This document shows, in pieces, positions 8,253-17,063 of a stretch of 44,337 bases of DNA (within the stretch, counting starts at the first letter, position 1; every line of letters begins with the position of its first letter). The translations under genes and the position numbers were made by a program. Source of the DNA: a virus. The notes beneath the pieces are model-generated. The model was not told where the DNA came from, ran no database searches, and saw nothing but the letters and a program-made list of their open reading frames with translations. Location: the IMG/VR virus record IMGVR_UViG_3300033571_003650, positions 1-44,337 of that record; one strand, 5' to 3'.

Positions 8253-8761
8253 TGGCAGACTACACACAAAATGCTAGATATGTAATTAATTCTTTTCTAT
8301 GGGAAGAACTAAAAGATAATAATGTTCTCAACGAGAATGATTATCGTCCAGACGGATTTACCAAATCAATAATTCCAATAGTTCCATCTCAGGAACTTCC
8401 AGAATTCAATAATTTACTTCCTAACAAAACCTATTTACTGTATGACTATGAAATAGAGGGTTATTCAGACGACTGGTTTATATGTGAAGAATCAATGATA
8501 TATAGCATTATTTCAACTGATTATTCTAAAATATCACAAATAACAGAATTAATGATAGATCTATTTAGAAGAGTAGATGTTTCTGGTAAAGACGTTCAAC
8601 TTTTTAACCCTAAAGATGATTTAATCAAGTTCTATTCTGTATCATTAGAGGGTGCATCATCCCCCACCCCGTTTGAATCTGAGGGGTCCACCATGATTGG
8701 TCAAGTTCAAATATCTTATAAGTATTCAAGGGTTCTAGGAGATAACGGAAGATTCTCCTAA
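8252..8761 (+). CDS. Putative tail terminator protein
   Basis: A 169-residue protein immediately before the major tail protein. It starts with MADYTQNARYVINSFLWEEL, has strands such as KTYLLYDYEIEGYSDDWFI, a central helix (YSKISQITELMIDLFRRVDV) and C-terminal strands ending in QVQISYKYSRVLGD. This alpha/beta arrangement and the position fit the tail terminator that caps the tail tube and joins it to the neck. The function is inferred from synteny and fold pattern. Confidence 0.5.
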   Translation: MADYTQNARYVINSFLWEELKDNNVLNENDYRPDGFTKSIIPIVPSQELPEFNNLLPNKTYLLYDYEIEGYSDDWFICEESMIYSIISTDYSKISQITELMIDLFRRVDVSGKDVQLFNPKDDLIKFYSVSLEGASSPTPFESEGSTMIGQVQISYKYSRVLGDNGRFS

Positions 8762-8783
8762 TCTTTGGTTTATTAGTCTTGCA

Positions 8784-8792
8784 TGATATTAT
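8784..8792 (+). promoter_or_regulatory. Extended -10 promoter TGATATTAT
   Basis: TGA plus TATTAT lies 24 bases after the tail-terminator stop and about 60 bases before the major tail protein ATG. It is one mismatch from the nonamer seen at 5737, 22148 and 39369. It would give a leader of about 55 bases containing a small hairpin and a strong ribosome binding site. Confidence 0.5.
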
Positions 8793-8815
8793 ATATATGA
8801 GGAATGAACCAATCT

Positions 8816-8844
8816 GGATATAAAAAATATCCGAAAGGTAGGTG
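8816..8844 (+). promoter_or_regulatory. Leader hairpin plus strong RBS of major tail gene
   Basis: A perfect 6-bp stem GGATAT / ATATCC with an A5 loop (8816-8832) abuts the 12-mer GAAAGGTAGGTG (8833-8844). The 12-mer is identical in sequence and spacing (nine bases) to that of the capsid gene. The hairpin may stabilise the mRNA or keep the binding site open; this is inference. Confidence 0.6.
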
Positions 8845-8853
8845 TAAAACTTA

Positions 8854-9573
8854 ATGGCCGATAAAGGTGAAGTTCGCAATATTATCGTTGGTGCCGCTCA
8901 GGTATTCATTTCAAAGGGAGACTCAACAGCCCCAACATATTACAAGAAGGCAATGCCAGTTTTTGGAACCGCTGGAACAGCAGCAAATTACCTTCAAAAC
9001 AATTCAACTGCCGCTCAACAATGGAGAAACGTTGGATTCACATCAGAAGGCTTCGAAATTTCATACGAACCACAATATGGTGAGGTTGAGGTTGACCAGT
9101 TGCTTGACTCCGCTCGTATCTTCAAGACGCAATTGCGCGTTATGCTTCGTACTTCCATGAGTGAGGGAACCCTCGCTAACGTTCGTACAGCATTCGGACA
9201 GGCAAATGCTTCTCAGGTCGCAACAGTTTACTCTGAAGGAGGCGCTACATCAACAAATCAAAGCGCTTACTCAGATGGACCGTTGGGAGCAGATGGATCT
9301 GTAAATGACGTACTCCAATTGTCAGCAGGGTCACTCGGTGAGCAACCAGTAGAAAGATCACTCGTTGCTGTTGGTCCAGGACCAACAACTAATGACGATC
9401 CAGTAAAGACAGAAAGAATTTATCTCGCTCGTCGCGTTCTTTCCATGGAGACTGTTTCCCACGCTCTCCGTAGAAATGAAGCAACAGTATACCCAGTTAC
9501 ATTCCGTTGTCTCCCAGATGACGATTATGCTGGTGCAGAATACGGTGAGATTCTAGACCGCGTTTACTCCTGA
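8854..9573 (+). CDS. Major tail (tube) protein
   Basis: A 239-residue protein that would form the stacked rings of the tail tube. Evidence: position between the tail terminator and the frameshifted chaperone pair; beta-rich sequence with GFTSEGFEISYEPQYGEVEV and LDRVYS at the ends, typical of tube proteins; a variable Gly/Ser/Ala-rich middle (VATVYSEGGATSTNQ). Codon use is biased towards CGT/CGC and C-ending codons, as in the capsid gene. It has its own promoter, an optimised ribosome binding site and a terminator, all consistent with hundreds of copies per virion. Confidence 0.9.
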   Translation: MADKGEVRNIIVGAAQVFISKGDSTAPTYYKKAMPVFGTAGTAANYLQNNSTAAQQWRNVGFTSEGFEISYEPQYGEVEVDQLLDSARIFKTQLRVMLRTSMSEGTLANVRTAFGQANASQVATVYSEGGATSTNQSAYSDGPLGADGSVNDVLQLSAGSLGEQPVERSLVAVGPGPTTNDDPVKTERIYLARRVLSMETVSHALRRNEATVYPVTFRCLPDDDYAGAEYGEILDRVYS

Positions 9574-9591
9574 TAACTAAAGGTCTAAGGA

Positions 9592-9622
9592 AAGCCCCCC
9601 TATCTCACGACGGGGGGTTTTT
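9592..9622 (+). terminator. Rho-independent terminator after major tail gene
   Basis: AAGCCCCCC pairs with GGGGGGTTT (nine pairs with one G-T) around an 11-12 base loop and runs into TTTTTC. It lies about 20 bases after the major tail stop and before the extended -10 at 9645. Confidence 0.85.
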
Positions 9623-9644
9623 CTTATGTATTACTCCCATATTT

Positions 9645-9653
9645 TGATATACT
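9645..9653 (+). promoter_or_regulatory. Extended -10 promoter TGATATACT
   Basis: TGA plus TATACT lies between the tail-gene terminator and the chaperone gene (AGGAGG at 9667-9672, ATG 9678). Predicted start is near 9660, giving a leader of under 20 bases. It is one mismatch from the repeated nonamer. Confidence 0.5.
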
Positions 9654-9677
9654 TTTAATAAGTTATTAGGAGGAAAA

Positions 9678-10013
9678 ATGGCTACTGTTATTTATGACAC
9701 AGCAGAATTAGAATTAGAAAATGGCGAGATAATTACCATTAAGCCTCTGCCTATTAAGGGTCTAAAGAAGTTTATGTCCGTTATTCAAGAAATGGATTCA
9801 GATAATATAAAGACTGAACAAGATGCTATGGACGTATTTATTAAGGCCGCTATGGTATGTTTAGAAAAGGTAGCACCAGAATTGTCAAGCGACAGGGACG
9901 CCTTTGAAGAGGCAGTAAATGTTCCAACAATGATGAAAATTCTTGAGGTTTGCGGAGGTCTAAAACTTAACGACCCAAACCTTCTAGGGGCGGCTCTAGT
10001 TGGGACGAACTAG
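9678..10013 (+). CDS. Tail assembly chaperone, G-type product
   Basis: A 111-residue protein beginning with strands (YDTAELELENGEIITIKPLP) followed by helices, the usual G-type chaperone layout. It is the normal zero-frame product; a fraction of ribosomes should slip by -1 at CCCAAAC (9974-9980) and make a longer GT-type protein. In the lambda paradigm G and GT coat the tape measure protein and recruit the tube protein. A perfect AGGAGG precedes the ATG. It lies between the major tail and tape measure genes, exactly where G/GT genes occur. Confidence 0.85.
   Translation: MATVIYDTAELELENGEIITIKPLPIKGLKKFMSVIQEMDSDNIKTEQDAMDVFIKAAMVCLEKVAPELSSDRDAFEEAVNVPTMMKILEVCGGLKLNDPNLLGAALVGTN
9974..9980 (+). 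promoter_or_regulatory. -1 frameshift slippery heptamer CCCAAAC
   Basis: In the zero frame the site reads (ga)C CCA AAC, the canonical X XXY YYZ form. Slipping back one base moves ribosomes into the frame of the T extension, which is open from here to 10294. Downstream GGGGCGGCT and AGCAGCCCT could pair imperfectly and stimulate slippage. Confidence 0.85.
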
Positions 10014-10294
10014 ATCTAGCAGCCCTGGAATCTGAGGTGTTCTTACTTGGTAACTGGAAAAGTTACGATGAACTTGAAGAGCAACTGTCCATTGATGAAC
10101 TACTTGCAACACTCAACTCTTTTAGAAAGCAAAAGAGGGAAGATCAAAAATTCCTTGCAGCATTGCAAGGTGTCGATCTATCAGAAAGTGAGCCTGCAGA
10201 CATTACAGAACTTTCTGGATACAACGCAGCACAGGCAGGGTTTGGCATAGGCATGGGCATTGGTCATTCTAAGATGGAGGTAGTTAATGCATGA
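9980..10294 (+). CDS. T-type extension of GT tail chaperone (-1 frame)
   Basis: This frame lacks a credible start of its own; the internal codon at 10037 has no ribosome binding site. It is entered by -1 slippage at 9974-9980, giving a fusion of 101 residues of G plus about 104 residues (total near 205). The extension begins PSRGGSSWDELDLAALESEV and contains a helical, charged region and a C-terminal Gly-rich segment (GFGIGMGIGHSKMEVVNA). Its TGA overlaps the tape measure ATG (ATGA). In known siphophages the GT form bridges the tape measure and tube subunits. Confidence 0.8.
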   Translation, partial: PSRGGSSWDELDLAALESEVFLLGNWKSYDELEEQLSIDELLATLNSFRKQKREDQKFLAALQGVDLSESEPADITELSGYNAAQAGFGIGMGIGHSKMEVVNA

Positions 10295-13200
10295 GTCGTA
10301 TAGATCTTAATATAGTAGCAACGGGACAGTTTGGTCAGGTAGAAACTGCCCTTAGTAGATTAAGAGCGCAAGTTGCTTCTCTTAATACACAAATGGCTGG
10401 TATCGGCGGTGTCGATCCAGCCGCAATAAGATCTGTACAGGCATATGTTAATAGTTTTAATGACGCTATAGACAGAAGCGGGATGTTTGAGCGTCATCTA
10501 GTTAATATGACTACTGAGACTGAAAAATTCGGTCGCAGTCTCCAACAAAATAGACTTAGATTAAGCGAGTACTCTAGAGCAATTAGAGAATTCCGCAGAG
10601 GCGAAATGGGCCAAATCAAACAACTTGCTAGAGAGCAAGTTAGAATGATGAATGCCACAACAATGATGATGCCCGATGGTAGAGCGCAAGTTATAGTTCC
10701 CAAGGGTATTGATGAAGCAATAGATAAACAAAAGATTCTAAATCAAGAATATAGAATTTTCAGGCAAACCGTTCAGGGTGCCTCTACTCAATTAATTAAC
10801 TGGGGAAAGAATACCCAATGGGCTGGTAGACAGTTAACTGTAGGTCTTACCGTTCCATTAACCATCTTTGGGGCTGCCGCTGGAAAGATGTTCATGGATG
10901 TTGATAAAGAACTCACCAGACTTGGCAAGGTCTATGGCGGTACTGCTGGTAAAATTGCTAGCCCTACTCAGGTTGCTGATATTAGAGAGCAAACTCAGAT
11001 GCTTGCAAAAGAACTTGCAGCATCAATGGGTATTGCAGCACAGGAAACAGCAGGACTTGCTGCTGATATTGCCGCTACTGGAGCGGAAGGAGCAGAATTA
11101 ATTTCTGCAACTAGAGAATCTGTAAGACTCTCAGTACTTGGTGAAGTTGATCGACAAGAGGCTATGAGGGCAACTCTAGCCATTCAAAGCGTATTCAAGA
11201 AAAGCAACGAAGAACTTGCTGACTCCATTAACTTTCTAAACTCAGTAGAAAACCAAACATCTACAACACTTAATGATTTAGTTACTGGTATTGTTAAGGC
11301 TGGTCCAGTAGTTGAAGGATTGGGTGGAAGCATTGAAGACCTTGCATTAATGATGGTCGCTATGCGTGAGGGTGGCGTCCCAGCAGCCGAAGCCGCAAAC
11401 GCAATTAAATCCTCTATGGGTTCATTAATTAATCCAACCAAGCAGACTTCAGAGCAATTTAAAGAAATGGGAATTAACCTAAGAGGAATTGTTGATAAGA
11501 ATGCTGGCGACCTTATTGGCACTCTTGTTAACTTACAAGATGAACTAGGAAAACTTGACGATCTTAGTAGACAAAGAGCCATCGAACAACTATTTGGCAA
11601 GTATCAGTTTGCCAGAATTAATGCGCTCCTAAGCAATCTTGGAAGAGCCGGAAGTCAGACTGAAGAAGTAACTAAACTTGCATCATTGAGTGCAGAGCAA
11701 TTAGCCAAAACTGCCGCAAACGAGTTAAAGATTCTTACGGAATCTGCAAGCATGAGATTTCAAAGAGCGCTTGAAACAATTAAAGCCAACCTTATTCCTA
11801 TTGGAGAAACATTCGTAAATATTGGAACTATTCTATTAGAAATCGGAAATAGAGTATTCGAAATATTTAATAATCTTCCAGAACCAGTACAAAATTTCAT
11901 TAAGGGACTGGGCCTTTTTGTCGGGCTTGCTGGTCCAATAATTATGATTACTGGCGTCATGGGCAACTTCCTTGGATATATTGTTAAGGGTGTCAGCGCC
12001 TTACTTGCCCTGAAAGGGGCGGGAAGAGGAGTTTTTGAATACTTTACGCCAGAATCTGTTGCTGCAAAGACCGCAAGCGAATTACTAACTGGTGCTGTAT
12101 ATAATCAAACTGAAGCATTCGGTGTAATGAATGCAGCACTAGAAACGCTTAATGTAAACCTTCAAGAAATGGCTGCTAATTTAAGAAATGCTCAAAATGC
12201 TTCTACTGGAATGGCTGGTGCAGCAATGGCTGCAGCAGAAAGATCGGCGGTAATTTCAGCAGGAAATCCACAAGACCTATTCGGATCTTTAAGATATGAG
12301 CGTGATCCAAAAACAAGAGATTCAAGATTAAGAAATTTTGAAGCCTCTCACATCATACCTCAATTAAGTAAATCAGAAAAGGGCTTACAAACAGCCACGG
12401 TGATGCTTCCAGCAGAATATTTAATGGCAAGTAGATTCCAGCAATTCTCTAATAAAGAATTTAAGCCAGAATTTTATGACCCATCATCTGGAATGTCAAG
12501 AACAGGGTTCTTGCAAAGTATTGCTCCAACTCCAACTACAAGAGAACTAGCAGGCAGAATGCCTGAGGTTGAAGCAGCAAGACTAGTTCCAACTAGAGAA
12601 GAATATAAGCAGGCTTCAACGAACTACCTTGCTAGTTTGAAATACATTATTAACAACACTTCAGCAGAAACTCAAAAAGAATTATTGGCTGCAAAAGATG
12701 AGCCAAAGAAGTTTATGTCATTGCTAAATGCTGCAGTAGACAGAAATAGTGCATCTTATAGATCTTATGTCTCAGAAATATCTTCTACATTAGATGCTAG
12801 TGGAGATAGGTTTGATCAAATGGCTAGAGCAGCCATGGGCCTAGAGACACAAATAACTGCTGGACAAGGATCAAGATTTGGCACTCCTGGTCATGGCAGA
12901 GGAACCAATGCTTTAATATATGCTGCAACTGGCGGAGGCTATATTGATGTTGTACAAGAAAACGTCAGGCAATCTGTCCAAGCAATAACTAATCCTATAG
13001 GCATGGCTTCAAGAGAATTTATTTCTCAGGGCCGTGCAGCAGGACAAAAACTAGCGTCATATACTAACGCTCAAGGTAAAAGATATATAGTAGACTTTAC
13101 TAATGGTGTAGAGCAAGCAGTAGTGTATACCGTTAATAGTTCTACTGGTCAAATTGAAAAGGCAATCAAGGGTGGGGTGGCAAGAAAGATGGCTGCTTCT

Positions 13201-16200
13201 CCACAAGCCCAGGCAGCCATTGCTAGATATGATGCTGCTGCAGCCAGACTTGATGCAATAACTACAGCAGATATAGCATCTGCTGCTGCTGCATTAGATG
13301 CTGCTTCTGGTCAGGCAACCCCAGGGGTTCCAGCACCAGGAGGAAGACAGCCAGGAAGATTTGGCAGATTTATGGGCGGCGCGGGTGGAATGGGCCTTAT
13401 GGGTGGAATGTCTGCACTCTCTATGTTAGGCGGTGCCACTCAGGGTAATGCTGCTATGAGTATTCTAGGGTCAACTGGAATGGGTGCCTCAATAGGAATG
13501 ATGGCTGGACCTAAGGGCGCAGCAGCAGGAGCAGCAATAGGAGCCTTGGCAGGTACAGTAATGTCTGCTAAGTCTAATATGGACGAGGTAAGGGCTAATG
13601 CTAAGAAACTTGCAGATACTATGTCTGTAAGCGCTAGCGCACTTGAACAAACAGCAGAATTTTATGGAAATACAACAATGGTTAGCCGCGCTTCTGCACA
13701 AAATGTATTAGAAGGTACTGGAATAAGACAACAACAATTAACTAAAGGCCAGGAGTACCTTGCAAGCGAGTCTGGACAAAAATTTGTTGAAGGATTTTCA
13801 CAAGGAATTAATTCTTATGGATTTAATAATGCTTTAGATGGTATGGCTAGAAACTTATCAACCATGGTAATGCAGGGAGCATTGTCGTTTGAGGATGCAG
13901 AAGGAATTGCTGCTGCTATGGCAGAACAATTAAATATGCCGACCCTAGCCGCAAAAGTGAAGGGTGAACTAACTAGCGTACTTGGTCCAGACGGAAGAGA
14001 TGTATTAAAGAGGCCAATTACTGTTGCATTAGAAATTCAAGAAGAGAATATGAAACAGGCCGCACAAATGAGCGCTGCTGTATTAAACAAAGAAATAGGA
14101 AATATTCAGCCAACAGTAACTCAATCAGTATTAACAGGAATACTAGGTCCAATGGGAATTGCTCTGGATAAAATGGGAAGCATGGATGTTCCTGGTATTT
14201 CTGGCTGGGTGCGTGATCTAAGAGGATTTGTAAATCAGGATTATTCTGCTGCGGTAGCAGGAGTTAGCGCATTAGGTAAAACTATAGGAAATCAATTGCG
14301 TACTGCATATGATAATATAAACGTTGCCAAAGAAAGATATAATCAATTAGAAGAAGAAGCAAAATCTATGGAGGCTGGGCCACAAAAGAAGCGAGCATTG
14401 GCAGACCTTGATAGAGAAAAAAGAAAAATTGATGAATTAGAGCAATCATATGATGAGATGAGGCAGCAAGCAAGCGACGCCTTTGGCCAATTAGTCTCTC
14501 AGGATACTGGACTAGCAGCAGAATATTTAGGTTCTATGTCTGAATCTATTAAGGAGATGTTTGCTGGAACTGTAGAAGAGCCAGCAGCACAAGCATTGAT
14601 AGCAATGCTTTCTGGAATGGATCAACAACTTCAAGCAGACATATTGCTTAATATATCGTCTGGACAACTTTCTCCAACAGCAACTATGTCATTCCTAAAT
14701 ATTTTAGGTGGCGGTGAAGAAGCGGCAAGAGCATTAAATATAGTTGTTAATGCAAAGGGTGTAACTGCTGCAAATGAAACACTTCTTAAATTAATGCAAG
14801 TAGAAGACGAGGAAGTAAGGAAAACATTAACAATACAGTTAATGGTAGAGTCTGGCGCTTCAGAGGAAGATGTAGCGCAGGCACTTGGATATGACTCAGG
14901 GGCAGTAAAAAAGGCACAGGACGATTATCAGAAGGCGCTTGATGAATATAATAGAACTGGTACACTAACAACATATAAACAACAGGGAAGGCATCAGGTT
15001 GCTATTTCTTTAACTGCAGATCAAGCAGAAGCAGAACTTGCAAGACTTAAAGCAGCAAATGATGAAGCGCTTCAAGCAGAAAAAGATTACTTATCGCAAA
15101 CTGCTGGGCAGCAATATACAATGCCTGTTGATTCTGCTAGATATCAGGCTCAAGCCGCAGGGCTAGAAAGCGTACTCGGTCCAAGCGTTGATACTATTAC
15201 AGATTACACAGTCGCTGCACAAGAATTAGGAAAACTTAATGTAGCGCCAGAGATTGATTTAAGCCAGGTAGAGGGTATTACTGAAAAAACTTTATCAAAT
15301 GTTACTAGTATCTTTAATGAGATATTAGCCCTCCCAGATGACATTGTTAAGAGTATAGATGTTAATGCTGTATCAGCAATGGGTGATCTATCCAGATTTG
15401 AAGTTAACTGGAATAAAGTAGATTCATTCCAAGACTTAGAAAAATCTATCGACGCCGCAGACAACTTCTCAGATACATTTAAGCAATTTGGAATTAATTA
15501 CAGTCAATTCGCAGCCCTACCAGATATTGTTAAGTACATGATCATGTACTATGTAGAATTAATGTTGAAGATTCAGGCCCAGATTGATGCCATCGGTACT
15601 GCTGGAGACATTGATGAGGTAAGAGGTAGGAACTATCTTCAGGATAAGATTGCAGGAATTAGAGATACAGTTCAGGGAATGATTGGAGCATCACAAGATT
15701 CTGGATATACCCCTGATACTACTGGCGGAGGTCCACCACCACCATCAGGAGGAGATTCCGGCGGCGGCGGAGGAGGAAAGGATAAGAATCCTTATGAAGA
15801 TCTTATCAAAGAACAAAATAAACTTATTGATGCTGTAAAGAAAGAAAGAGAAGAGCGTCAAAGAATTCTTAGACTTCAAGAAGAATCTCTTAACTTTATG
15901 CTTAAGCAACAGGGATTGCAAAATCAAATTGCTCGCGCAAGAGCAGAAGGAAATCTTGCAGAAGCAGCGCTTCTTCAAGCACAAAAAGACATAGAAGCCC
16001 AGCAAAGAGAGCGCGAACTTGCAGAAGATAGAAGAAGTCGCGCAGAAGATAGAGAAATAGAAAAGCGCGAGCAGATTATCAGAATCCTTGAAGAAGGAGG
16101 AAAGTTCGCTGATAAACTTGCAGCAGCAATTAAGAAACTTGATGGAGCAATTCCTTATGGACTGCTTGGAGGCCGTGGCAAAGGCAAGGGCAAGGGTAAA

Positions 16201-16593
16201 GGTAAAGCCTTTGGAGGAATGATCTATGGCCCTGGAGGTCCAAGAGATGATCTAATTCCAGCAATGCTTTCTAACGGAGAGTTTGTTGTTCAGGCTTCCG
16301 CTGTGGATAAGTATGGGGTAGGATTCATGCAAATGATCAACAGCAAGGAACTAGAAGGCTTTGCAGGAGGAGGCTACTCATCAAGATATCCAGGAATGGT
16401 TGCTAAAATGGGAATGGGTGGTCCTGTATACTATAATAAGGGCGGACTAGTTAATGAAACTTCTAGTAATACAGAGTATAATATACAGGTAAACGTTGCT
16501 GGAACTAACGCCTCTGCAGATGACATAGCAACACAAGTTATCAGAGCCATTGAAAGAAAGCAAAGAATGAAGGGGACGACGATTAGAGTATGA
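10291..16593 (+). CDS. Tape measure protein
   Basis: A 2100-residue protein that should set tail length and help DNA passage. Residues 160-205 (NWGKNTQWAGRQLTVGLTVP, GAAAGKMFMDV) and the Ala-rich 240-400 region match phage minor-tail/tape-measure domains. A hydrophobic Gly/Ala/Met stretch lies around 1028-1095. A Pro/Gly linker is at about 1810, followed by a long charged coiled coil (about 1830-1950), a (GK)n run at about 1960 and a typical C-terminal motif (MIYGPGGPRDDLIPAMLSNG, GEFVVQASAVDKYG). By the usual 1.5 angstrom per residue rule, the tail would be roughly 300 nm. Residues 660-960 look like an inserted globular domain of unknown nature. Confidence 0.95.
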   Translation: MSRIDLNIVATGQFGQVETALSRLRAQVASLNTQMAGIGGVDPAAIRSVQAYVNSFNDAIDRSGMFERHLVNMTTETEKFGRSLQQNRLRLSEYSRAIREFRRGEMGQIKQLAREQVRMMNATTMMMPDGRAQVIVPKGIDEAIDKQKILNQEYRIFRQTVQGASTQLINWGKNTQWAGRQLTVGLTVPLTIFGAAAGKMFMDVDKELTRLGKVYGGTAGKIASPTQVADIREQTQMLAKELAASMGIAAQETAGLAADIAATGAEGAELISATRESVRLSVLGEVDRQEAMRATLAIQSVFKKSNEELADSINFLNSVENQTSTTLNDLVTGIVKAGPVVEGLGGSIEDLALMMVAMREGGVPAAEAANAIKSSMGSLINPTKQTSEQFKEMGINLRGIVDKNAGDLIGTLVNLQDELGKLDDLSRQRAIEQLFGKYQFARINALLSNLGRAGSQTEEVTKLASLSAEQLAKTAANELKILTESASMRFQRALETIKANLIPIGETFVNIGTILLEIGNRVFEIFNNLPEPVQNFIKGLGLFVGLAGPIIMITGVMGNFLGYIVKGVSALLALKGAGRGVFEYFTPESVAAKTASELLTGAVYNQTEAFGVMNAALETLNVNLQEMAANLRNAQNASTGMAGAAMAAAERSAVISAGNPQDLFGSLRYERDPKTRDSRLRNFEASHIIPQLSKSEKGLQTATVMLPAEYLMASRFQQFSNKEFKPEFYDPSSGMSRTGFLQSIAPTPTTRELAGRMPEVEAARLVPTREEYKQASTNYLASLKYIINNTSAETQKELLAAKDEPKKFMSLLNAAVDRNSASYRSYVSEISSTLDASGDRFDQMARAAMGLETQITAGQGSRFGTPGHGRGTNALIYAATGGGYIDVVQENVRQSVQAITNPIGMASREFISQGRAAGQKLASYTNAQGKRYIVDFTNGVEQAVVYTVNSSTGQIEKAIKGGVARKMAASPQAQAAIARYDAAAARLDAITTADIASAAAALDAASGQATPGVPAPGGRQPGRFGRFMGGAGGMGLMGGMSALSMLGGATQGNAAMSILGSTGMGASIGMMAGPKGAAAGAAIGALAGTVMSAKSNMDEVRANAKKLADTMSVSASALEQTAEFYGNTTMVSRASAQNVLEGTGIRQQQLTKGQEYLASESGQKFVEGFSQGINSYGFNNALDGMARNLSTMVMQGALSFEDAEGIAAAMAEQLNMPTLAAKVKGELTSVLGPDGRDVLKRPITVALEIQEENMKQAAQMSAAVLNKEIGNIQPTVTQSVLTGILGPMGIALDKMGSMDVPGISGWVRDLRGFVNQDYSAAVAGVSALGKTIGNQLRTAYDNINVAKERYNQLEEEAKSMEAGPQKKRALADLDREKRKIDELEQSYDEMRQQASDAFGQLVSQDTGLAAEYLGSMSESIKEMFAGTVEEPAAQALIAMLSGMDQQLQADILLNISSGQLSPTATMSFLNILGGGEEAARALNIVVNAKGVTAANETLLKLMQVEDEEVRKTLTIQLMVESGASEEDVAQALGYDSGAVKKAQDDYQKALDEYNRTGTLTTYKQQGRHQVAISLTADQAEAELARLKAANDEALQAEKDYLSQTAGQQYTMPVDSARYQAQAAGLESVLGPSVDTITDYTVAAQELGKLNVAPEIDLSQVEGITEKTLSNVTSIFNEILALPDDIVKSIDVNAVSAMGDLSRFEVNWNKVDSFQDLEKSIDAADNFSDTFKQFGINYSQFAALPDIVKYMIMYYVELMLKIQAQIDAIGTAGDIDEVRGRNYLQDKIAGIRDTVQGMIGASQDSGYTPDTTGGGPPPPSGGDSGGGGGGKDKNPYEDLIKEQNKLIDAVKKEREERQRILRLQEESLNFMLKQQGLQNQIARARAEGNLAEAALLQAQKDIEAQQRERELAEDRRSRAEDREIEKREQIIRILEEGGKFADKLAAAIKKLDGAIPYGLLGGRGKGKGKGKGKAFGGMIYGPGGPRDDLIPAMLSNGEFVVQASAVDKYGVGFMQMINSKELEGFAGGGYSSRYPGMVAKMGMGGPVYYNKGGLVNETSSNTEYNIQVNVAGTNASADDIATQVIRAIERKQRMKGTTIRV

Positions 16594-17063
16594 CATTTTT
16601 AACTCCAAGTATTATTAAATTAAGAGTAAGTGGTGGCTCTGCAACAGAGTTCAATAATTTGAATGGAGGAGGCTCACTTACATTATCTGATCATTCTAGA
16701 TCCCCGCTTTCAATAACATATGATGTTTTAAGTAAGTCAGATAGAATGGCTGACGGTACTCTAAAAAGATACGTTGTTGCTAGAAAAAAAATAATACAAT
16801 GTCAATGGTCAATGCTTCCAACAATTAGGGCACATGTTGCAGACGGAAATGCAGATTCTAGAGACATGAAAGAGTTTTATGAGTCTAATTTATTCCGACA
16901 AATGGATATGACTATGAATTTTCATAGAAACCATACAGAAAGATCGGGAAGTGGGTATTCAGAATCTCTAGCAGTTTACTGGAATAGTTTCTCATTTGAA
17001 GTAGTTAAAAGATATAAAGACTTTGACTACTGGAACGTAACAGCAGAATTCTTGGAGGTATAA
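16590..17063 (+). CDS. Distal tail protein candidate
   Basis: A 157-residue protein coupled by ATGA to the tape measure gene and followed by the large tail protein. It is beta-rich with SGGSATEFNNLNGGGSLTLS, SPLSITYDVLSKSDRMADG and a C-terminal strand YWNVTAEFLEV. The position directly after the tape measure is that of distal tail proteins, although it is shorter than a typical Dit. The call is by synteny; it could be a tail-tip adaptor instead. Confidence 0.5.
   Translation: MTFLTPSIIKLRVSGGSATEFNNLNGGGSLTLSDHSRSPLSITYDVLSKSDRMADGTLKRYVVARKKIIQCQWSMLPTIRAHVADGNADSRDMKEFYESNLFRQMDMTMNFHRNHTERSGSGYSESLAVYWNSFSFEVVKRYKDFDYWNVTAEFLEV

Noticed and set aside
12340-12375. EASHIIPQ in the tape measure as a possible HNH motif
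   Set aside because: The other HNH signature residues (Asn and second His in proper spacing) are not found nearby, so an endonuclease domain is not supported.
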